19,637 nucleotides of DNA. It comes from CAZNER01 sp964572065 (GTDB lineage Bacteria > Patescibacteriota > Dojkabacteria > JAHIVN01). The notes under the pieces are model-generated. The model was not told the DNA's origin. It did not search any database and saw only the letters and a list, made by a program, of their open reading frames with translations. Positions 14,172 to 19,637 of the stretch are shown here, piece after piece. The first letter of the stretch is position 1; the number at the start of each line of letters is the position of its first letter. The position numbers were made by a program, and so were the translations under genes. Location of the stretch: NCBI GenBank assembly GCA_964572065.1, contig CAZNER010000037.1, positions 1 through 19,637 of the forward strand, written 5' to 3'.

Positions 14172-14612
14172 ATGAAAGCAATAATCTGGGACTTCAATAA
14201 AACATTATATAATCCCGACACACAAAAATTATATAACGGTGCAAAAGAACTTTTAGAAAATTGTTCAAAGAGATACAAACAGGCAATTGTAACTGCTGCA
14301 TTATTAAACCCAAATAAAAGAAGAAATTTGATCAAAAAAATAAATATTGAAAAATATTTTGAACAAATAGTTATAAATATTAAAACACCAAAAATCTTTT
14401 CTACCCTATGTGATCAAATATATTGTTCATCTAAAGATACATACGTAATTGGAGACGGGTATCTCAAGGAAATTAGTGCAGGTAACCAGTTAAATATGAA
14501 AACTATCTGGATAGACAGAAAAGGAACAAGTAAATTAAAAGAAAAAATTTTACGTCTAAAATACTGGAAAAAAATTAGCTGTTTATCCGAGCTAAAAACT
14601 ATACTTTTGTAA
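14172..14612 (+). CDS. HAD-superfamily protein with altered motif I
   Basis: HAD-fold hydrolases transfer phosphoryl groups through an aspartyl intermediate. Motif I is W-D-F-N-K-T (D7, N9, T11): the nucleophile is present but the general acid/base Asp two residues later is Asn. Motif II is IVTAA (T41), the motif III Lys is K71 or K74, and motif IV is VIGDGYLKE (D95, E100). The protein has 146 residues with only a short cap. Loss of the second Asp usually lowers phosphatase activity, so it may be a weak enzyme or a binding protein. No Shine-Dalgarno sequence is visible. The next gene begins 80 bases later on the same strand and may be cotranscribed. Family assignment is firm; substrate and activity are unknown. 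Confidence 0.78.
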   Translation: MKAIIWDFNKTLYNPDTQKLYNGAKELLENCSKRYKQAIVTAALLNPNKRRNLIKKINIEKYFEQIVINIKTPKIFSTLCDQIYCSSKDTYVIGDGYLKEISAGNQLNMKTIWIDRKGTSKLKEKILRLKYWKKISCLSELKTILL

Positions 14613-14692
14613 TTAAGACCGTAAAATTTTTAGTATTTACAGATTAATGTTAAAATATATTACTACCCGTTTTATTTGGTAGAAAACAAATA

Positions 14693-15112
14693 ATGTTACA
14701 CTTAGCCATATTTACCTCAGGCTTTATAAATAAAATTTTCACTGGTCAAAAAACTATTGACGGGAGATTTTCAAAAATCCGTTGTATGCCTTTCAAATCA
14801 ATCGAAAAAGGTGATCTCATTTTAATGAAAAAATCAGGAGGACCTATCACTGGATATTTTATATCAGGAAAAGTAAAATTCTTTTCGGACATAAACGAAA
14901 ATAAGCTAAAATCCATAGTAAAAAAATATTGGGACGAACTTGCTTTAACAAAAAATTTTTGGAACTCTAAGAAAAAAAATACTAAATATTTAACATTAAT
15001 AGGAATAAAAAAACCGACCAAATTTCGTATTCCTGTTGCTGTAAAGAAAAAAGGTCTATCCGGATGGATTAGTCTTGGGGGGCAAAGCCAAAGACAAATT
15101 CAGTTATTCTAA
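14693..15112 (+). CDS. ASCH-domain-like protein
   Basis: ASCH domains are small PUA-related folds thought to bind RNA or nucleotides. The pattern here fits: FINKIFTGQKTIDGRFSK near the N-terminus (ligand-pocket motif GxKTxExR), IEKGDLILMKKSGGPITGYF, a helical insert with IVKKYWDELALTKNFW, then KYLTLIGIKKPTKF and the closing GLSGWISL. The length of 139 residues is typical. The stop TAA ends 4 bases before the ATG of the Nudix-like gene, so the two are probably one operon. A direct partnership in nucleotide or RNA handling is plausible, but that is inference from adjacency. Known roles of the family are poorly defined. Confidence 0.72.
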   Translation: MLHLAIFTSGFINKIFTGQKTIDGRFSKIRCMPFKSIEKGDLILMKKSGGPITGYFISGKVKFFSDINENKLKSIVKKYWDELALTKNFWNSKKKNTKYLTLIGIKKPTKFRIPVAVKKKGLSGWISLGGQSQRQIQLF

Positions 15113-15116
15113 AAAA

Positions 15117-15542
15117 ATGCAGACCCAATATTCGTCTAGAGTAATAATATATTACAAAAAAAATAAACAGATCCTCTTTCTCATAGTCCAAGACCTATAT
15201 GAACAATGGGACTTTCCAATAGGACTAGTAACTGAACATAAACCTAGACCAGAAAATATTAAACAGAAACTTATCAATGATCTAGGGTCAAAGAGTCTTG
15301 AATTTATACCTGGTTTTCAGGAAATAAAAAATATCACCCTAACTTTTGAAGCGGAACTAATACATAAAAGAATCATCTGGTATCTAGTTAAGTCAAAATA
15401 TAAAAAAACTCACACTTCAAAAAAATACATCAGATATAAATGGTGCTCTATAAAACAAGCACAAAAAATTATCAAAGTCAATTATACTAAGGAAATCTTA
15501 AAAAAAGCTGATCAATTTCTGAAGATACCTAGATTAATTTAA
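15117..15542 (+). CDS. Nudix-fold protein with degenerate Nudix box
   Basis: The N-terminal strands SRVIIYYKKNKQILFLIVQD and EQWDFPIG match the Nudix fold. The Nudix box G-x5-E-x7-R-E-U-x-E-E-x-G-U can be laid over residues 36-58 without gaps. G36 and G57 are kept, but E becomes K42, R becomes Q50, the following E becomes K51, and the EE pair becomes N54-D55. The metal-binding acids are therefore almost all lost and pyrophosphatase activity is unlikely. A later IRYKWCSIKQAQKII resembles the usual W-x-x-x-x-x-A end motif. ATG 15117 is preferred to the in-frame TTG at 15075, which lies inside the ASCH gene; from it the protein has 141 residues. The stop shares bases with the convergent gene's stop (TTAA, 15539-15542). 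Confidence 0.7.
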   Translation: MQTQYSSRVIIYYKKNKQILFLIVQDLYEQWDFPIGLVTEHKPRPENIKQKLINDLGSKSLEFIPGFQEIKNITLTFEAELIHKRIIWYLVKSKYKKTHTSKKYIRYKWCSIKQAQKIIKVNYTKEILKKADQFLKIPRLI

Positions 15543-17356
15543 CCTTTTTTAATCATTATCCGCTTTAAAAATTTTATAAGAGACATAAAGAAGAAAAAAA
15601 TAACTATCAATACTAAAATTCCCGGTATACCAATAAAAATCACTTTACCATAATCATTCAACTGCTCAAACCTCTCCAATACCTTTGCCTTTGGAGAATA
15701 CTCATACTTTGATATTAAATCTTCCAGTGTTATCAAATTAACGTTATCAATACTTTCTACAACCTCAATTTTAAAAACTGGCGATTGAAGCTCACTATCA
15801 TCTAATATTGAGTATTTGGTTACAGGACTTGGTATATCAACATTTACGCTTGCTACTCTCCATAAAGCATGATCTACATCTGATCCTATATAATTTCTTC
15901 TACCAGTATCTCCCCATGTCGGATCAACTGGTACCCAGCCAACCCCAGGCATATAAACTTCTATCCATTGATGTCCTTCCTCTGTCTCACCCTCTGATCG
16001 TGGATCAAAACCGTATCCAAAAGCAGCTCTTGCAGGAATTCCCTGTGCTCTTAATAATGTAATTAAAAGATCAGCAAACTCCATACAAACACTACTTCCT
16101 CCATTTAAAGTACTTAATGCTCCATTGCGCTGATTACTTACTCCGACCTTCAAATTATCATAATCAACATTTTCTGTAATGAATGTATAATCAGATAAAA
16201 CAATATCATAGACATTTGTCTTTTCCTCTTTCAATTCATCTGCTTTTTCTTTAATTGCTTCTGCATCAACTTCCCAATATATTGCTGGTTCTAACAAATC
16301 TTCATATTTAAGTTGCTCATCATCTATCTCTGCATAACCCATATCTAAATCAATATCATCAATATCCCCCACATCCTCGTGTGTTATCTCCTGTTTTATA
16401 GAAGTACTTATATAACCAGTTACTTTGATCTCAGTCTCTTCCTCATTTGAAAATTTAAACCTAGCTATAACATTATCCTCACCATCATATCTAATATACT
16501 CAGGCTCAGGAATAATTGATCTAAAAAATACCTGCTGATTTTCACTATCACTCTCTCTTGGTAAAGCTAAATCATAAAAAGTATAAAATACCTTCGAGCT
16601 TAAATCTAAAGAAGACTTTACATGTTGAGTAATCTCAAAATAATAATACTGTTTGTCACCTATCTGCAACCAAGCAGTTTGATCTATCAAAGAACTCGGT
16701 TCGAAAACATATATTCTTTTTCCATCAAATTCAACAGATGATGCAGGTTCAGGCAGAACAAAATTAGGCTCCCCCAAATTTTTGTTAAATTCTAACCTTA
16801 CTGAAAAATTCGTCTGTGTTGTAGCTCCATTTTCAGAAGTAGTTAATTTTTGAAAATCATGGGTCATACCCGGCACATATATATTCCAAACATTTCCATT
16901 CTTCTCCACCAATTCGTAACTATCATATTCTAGAATTATGACCTTCTGCTCTCCTCTATTTAAATCCGAACCAAACATTACCGCTACCTCAATCTGATTA
17001 TTCTTAATTTCAATACTTGGACTCAAAACATTTCCCGACGTATTAGTCACTTTTACTGTATCGGCAACTTTTTGCAAATCAGCTTGAGATACATCTGTCC
17101 TTGTTTTAAAAGTCGATATTAAAAAAGTCTCATATGTTTCTCCCTTAATGTAGAATTCAGATGAATTATTCTTTGTAGCTCTAACCTCCTTAATATGCAT
17201 CACATCGTCGGAAACCACACTATATATTAGATCTATCTGACTCTCAAAATCAGCTGCATTTAAAACAACTTTTGGAAAAAGATTAAAAAATATTACTGAT
17301 AAGCACAATATGCTAAATATTTTCCTGTAAATCTTGTTTGTATTTCGCCTTATCAT
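15539..17356 (-). CDS. Secreted or membrane-anchored transglutaminase-like protein
   Basis: The N-terminus has a basic start (IRRNTNKIYRKI) and a hydrophobic segment (about 11-32) ending in LNA, consistent with a signal peptide or anchor. A long beta-rich extracellular part (about 35-410) follows, with an acidic stretch (GDIDDIDLDMGYAEIDDEQ). The transglutaminase-like core has the full triad: Cys in GSSVCMEFADL (C424), His in GHQWIEVY (H462) and Asp in VPVDPTWGD (D478). A C-terminal membrane helix (GIPGILVLIVIFFFF) and a Lys/Arg tail complete it. Bacterial members are usually proteases or act on cell-wall or surface proteins. I use ATG at 17356; an in-frame TTG at 17365 would add three residues. 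It has 605 residues. The promoter at 17371-17399 makes the transcript near-leaderless. Confidence 0.88.
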   Translation of the reverse strand: MIRRNTNKIYRKIFSILCLSVIFFNLFPKVVLNAADFESQIDLIYSVVSDDVMHIKEVRATKNNSSEFYIKGETYETFLISTFKTRTDVSQADLQKVADTVKVTNTSGNVLSPSIEIKNNQIEVAVMFGSDLNRGEQKVIILEYDSYELVEKNGNVWNIYVPGMTHDFQKLTTSENGATTQTNFSVRLEFNKNLGEPNFVLPEPASSVEFDGKRIYVFEPSSLIDQTAWLQIGDKQYYYFEITQHVKSSLDLSSKVFYTFYDLALPRESDSENQQVFFRSIIPEPEYIRYDGEDNVIARFKFSNEEETEIKVTGYISTSIKQEITHEDVGDIDDIDLDMGYAEIDDEQLKYEDLLEPAIYWEVDAEAIKEKADELKEEKTNVYDIVLSDYTFITENVDYDNLKVGVSNQRNGALSTLNGGSSVCMEFADLLITLLRAQGIPARAAFGYGFDPRSEGETEEGHQWIEVYMPGVGWVPVDPTWGDTGRRNYIGSDVDHALWRVASVNVDIPSPVTKYSILDDSELQSPVFKIEVVESIDNVNLITLEDLISKYEYSPKAKVLERFEQLNDYGKVIFIGIPGILVLIVIFFFFMSLIKFLKRIMIKKG

Positions 17357-17370
17357 AAACAACAATTTTA

Positions 17371-17399
17371 ACTATAATTACCTTGTATTAAAATACCAA
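17371..17399 (-). promoter_or_regulatory. Promoter for the transglutaminase-like gene
   Basis: On the minus strand TTGGTA (17399-17394) and TATAGT (17376-17371) are separated by exactly 17 bases. The start near 17364 leaves about eight bases before the ATG at 17356, too little for a Shine-Dalgarno sequence. Confidence 0.5.
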
Positions 17400-17449
17400 A
17401 GAATATCTATCTAGACAAGTAATCCTAGTATATTTATTTAATATCATAA

Positions 17450-19195
17450 ATGCTGGATAAATCACAAAAGAAAGCAATAGAAACCAAAAATAAATCTGTA
17501 TTAGTTTGTGCTGGTCCAGGTAGCGGGAAGACTAGAACATTAGTTTACAAAATTTTCCACCTCTTAAAGAACAATATAAACCCAAATAATATCTTAGTAT
17601 TAACTTTTACAAATAAAGCAGCAAGGGAAATCAAAAACCGCGTAAAGAATTTATTAAAAGATAATACAAATCAATTACCATTTATAGGAACAATCCATGC
17701 CTTCAGTCTTAAAATAATCAAAGAATATTCGAAAAATAAAATAATAATTCTAGATTACTTTGATCAAAAATATATATTAAAAAAAATCAAAGCAAGGAAT
17801 AATTACAAAGGTAAAATAACAAACTTTGTAAAATATATAAGACAATGTAAACAAAATACTTTGGATAGTACTGATACTAAATTAAATAAAATTTCCAGCG
17901 AATATAATAAAATGCTTAAAGATAATAATTCATTTGATTTTGATGATTTACAAATCGAATCATTAAAATTAATAAAAAAAATTTCTAAAATCTCAAAACA
18001 ATATAAATATATCTTAGTTGATGAGTATCAAGATATAAATTACATCCAAAATGATATCATCCATAATCTAACTTATCCTAATGACAATGTCTTTTTCATC
18101 GGTGATTTAGACCAGTCTATTTACGGCTTTAGAGGTTCAAATCCGGAAATATTCTTGAATTTCAAAAAAGAATACCTTGATTCAAGAATAATTCGACTTG
18201 AAAAGAATTATAGATCAAGCAAGAGCATTATTAAATCATCATTAAGTTTGATAAAAAACAACAAGAATAGAACCAACATTATATATAATGGTATCAAGAA
18301 ACCAGATAATAAAGTACATATCATCCAATGTACTAATAATAAAGATGAAGCTAAATATATATCAAATACAATAGAAAATTTAATTGGCGGTACAACATTG
18401 ATTCACACCCAACAGGATATAAGTGATTCGCAAGAATATCTCTTTAGCAACTTCGCTGTTTTATTTAGAAAAAATTCATTTAGTAAATATCTTGAAGGGG
18501 AATTCCTTCATAAAGGTATTCCTTACCAAATAGTCGGGAAAAATTCTTTTTGGGAAAAAGAAGAAATTAGAACGGTTTTACTAATATTAAAATATATATG
18601 TACTAAGAGTAAATTTTTTAAAGAAAAATTATATAAAACTAATCTAGATCTTAAAAAAATAAAGATTCTAGAGAATTCAAGAATGGATAATATGAAAATT
18701 CCTGATTTAATAGACGAATTTAATATCAGGGAAATTTATGATTATGAGGAATCTACCCAAAACATCGATAGGCTACTTAATATAATTAAAGATACTAAAT
18801 TTTCGACTTATGATGAATTATTATCAATATTATCTTTACAATCACGCGAGACATACATCAATCAAAAAGCAAACTGTGTAAAATTAATGACCCTTCATCA
18901 GACAAAAGGACTTGAATTCGAGAATGTCTTTATATCTGGATGCGAGCAAGGTTTTATACCTTTAGAAAAAAATGATGATGAGGTAAATATTGAAGAAGAA
19001 AGAAGACTTCTTTATGTAGGCATTACAAGAGCACAAACAAATCTATATTTAACATATACAAATAAACGTTTAATCTGGGGGAAAAAATATGACCGTTCAC
19101 CATCACGTTTTTTAAAAGAGATAGATGATAAGTATATTGAAAAAATAACATTTGAAAAGAAAAGAAAGAAGAAAGATCAAATAAAACTATTTTGA
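17450..19195 (+). CDS. uvrD: UvrD/PcrA/Rep-type superfamily 1 DNA helicase
   Basis: This is a 3'-5' DNA translocase/helicase for repair and replication restart. All SF1A motifs are visible: motif I AGPGSGKT (residues 21-28), Ia TFTNKAAREI, Ic GTIHAFS, II VDEYQD (190-195), III FIGDLDQSIYGFRG, IV LEKNYRSS, V MTLHQTKGLEFENVF and VI YVGITRAQ (Y522, R527). The protein has 581 residues, against about 720 for UvrD or PcrA, because the 2B subdomain and C-terminal tail are shortened. The C-terminus is Lys-rich (KKRKKKDQIKLF). The gene is divergent from the transglutaminase-like gene across 93 bases. TAATAT lies 5 bases before the ATG, with no clear -35 and no Shine-Dalgarno sequence. Whether it is the UvrD, PcrA or Rep orthologue cannot be told from motifs. 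Confidence 0.94.
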   Translation: MLDKSQKKAIETKNKSVLVCAGPGSGKTRTLVYKIFHLLKNNINPNNILVLTFTNKAAREIKNRVKNLLKDNTNQLPFIGTIHAFSLKIIKEYSKNKIIILDYFDQKYILKKIKARNNYKGKITNFVKYIRQCKQNTLDSTDTKLNKISSEYNKMLKDNNSFDFDDLQIESLKLIKKISKISKQYKYILVDEYQDINYIQNDIIHNLTYPNDNVFFIGDLDQSIYGFRGSNPEIFLNFKKEYLDSRIIRLEKNYRSSKSIIKSSLSLIKNNKNRTNIIYNGIKKPDNKVHIIQCTNNKDEAKYISNTIENLIGGTTLIHTQQDISDSQEYLFSNFAVLFRKNSFSKYLEGEFLHKGIPYQIVGKNSFWEKEEIRTVLLILKYICTKSKFFKEKLYKTNLDLKKIKILENSRMDNMKIPDLIDEFNIREIYDYEESTQNIDRLLNIIKDTKFSTYDELLSILSLQSRETYINQKANCVKLMTLHQTKGLEFENVFISGCEQGFIPLEKNDDEVNIEEERRLLYVGITRAQTNLYLTYTNKRLIWGKKYDRSPSRFLKEIDDKYIEKITFEKKRKKKDQIKLF

Positions 19196-19259
19196 AATCT
19201 TCATCAAGTTAAATCAGTTTCACTAGATTTTATAGGGATTTTATGTTAATTATGTATAA

Positions 19260-19637
19260 ATTATATTTTATTTAATTAAAACGGATAATAAAATAACAAA
19301 TCACGCTAAAGTTAAAAATCTTAAATTGTTTGATACTTTAAAAAATATCACTTACTATAATAATAACCTTCATTAAATAGAAATTAATGGTAAATTAAAT
19401 AAAAATCTCCTAACAAAGTTAACTCTTTTAAAATATGAAGTAACCATCGTAAACAATAATAATTATAATAATTTAATATTATTAACAGTACGTATTGTAG
19501 GGACAAAAGGTAGGAATTGGTCGGATGAGACTAAAAATAAATATAATATTATAATTATCCACGAAACTGGCATAACTGAATTTAAATTACCTAAAAATTA
19601 TATCAATCCTATTATAAACAAATTCAGATTTGATAGT
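19260..19637 (+). pseudogene. Interrupted open frame running off the window, unknown function
   Basis: One frame is open from 19260, broken by a single TAA at 19374-19376, then open for 87 codons to the last base. Such length without stops is unlikely by chance at this A/T content. The downstream part includes VRIVGTKGRNWSDETKNKY, then IHETGITEFKLPKNYI, which looks like protein. No ATG lies in this frame. An ATG at 19243 in another frame reads about ten codons before stopping, so a frameshift plus a nonsense change, or a non-ATG start after the TAA, are both possible. I recognise no family. The rest of 19196-19260 shows nothing definite. Confidence 0.35.

Noticed and set aside
15075..15116. 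Upstream TTG start for the Nudix-like gene
   Set aside because: It would lie inside the ASCH gene and add 14 residues of no family similarity. ATG 15117, four bases after the ASCH stop, is the better start.
1..19637. Alternative genetic code (UGA or UAA reassigned) to explain the two interrupted frames
   Set aside because: TGA and TAA both end several recognisable genes at the expected family length, so neither is reassigned.
1..19637. CRISPR array, prophage or insertion sequence
   Set aside because: No regularly spaced direct repeats, transposase or integrase motifs, or terminal repeats were seen on either strand.

Overview
The window reads as a chromosomal segment of a bacterium with a small, strongly AT-rich genome. 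The likely source is a member of the Candidate Phyla Radiation (Patescibacteria); the sequence alone does not fix the lineage. This rests on A/T-biased codons, short divergent versions of housekeeping proteins, few Shine-Dalgarno sequences, and a two-gene SUF-type Fe-S module with no cysteine desulfurase beside it. TGA ends several genes (for example the EamA-like transporter and the helicase), so the UGA-to-glycine code of Gracilibacteria and Absconditabacteria does not apply. No transposase, integrase, phage gene or CRISPR array was seen.

Layout. Positions 1-1989 (+): a 5'-truncated RuvX/YqgF-family gene, the peptidoglycan terminase mltG and a small two-helix membrane protein. Positions 2062-4965 (-): tRNA-Lys(TTT), tRNA-Asn(GTT), a SufC-like ATPase, a short SufB/SufD-like scaffold and a D-2-hydroxyacid dehydrogenase, probably read from a promoter near 5054-5082. 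Positions 5226-7251 (+): a free-standing ATP-cone protein, a tiny DUF1232-like membrane protein, an EamA-type transporter and a nucleotidyltransferase-fold protein. Positions 7283-7415 hold an unidentified structured RNA ending in a U tract. It is followed by a perfect consensus promoter and a cupin that resembles archaeal-type phosphoglucose isomerase but lacks most metal ligands.

Positions 8325-8585 carry a well-formed T-box riboswitch (AUC specifier, UGGU bulge, terminator/antiterminator) in front of ileS (8616-11537). This couples isoleucyl-tRNA synthetase expression to uncharged tRNA-Ile. argS follows (11862-13667), then a small gene broken by one in-frame TAA (13767-14060). Next come a HAD-fold protein, an ASCH-domain protein and a Nudix-fold protein whose catalytic box has lost its acidic residues. 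A secreted or anchored transglutaminase-like protein (-) converges on the last of these, sharing its stop codon bases. A divergent UvrD/PcrA-type helicase (+) follows. The last 440 bases contain an open frame, interrupted once by TAA, that runs off the window.

The most interesting items are the T-box with a very short Stem I, the unknown structured RNA at 7283-7415, the interrupted small gene at 13767, and a set of enzyme folds with degraded active sites (cupin PGI-like, Nudix-like, HAD-like).
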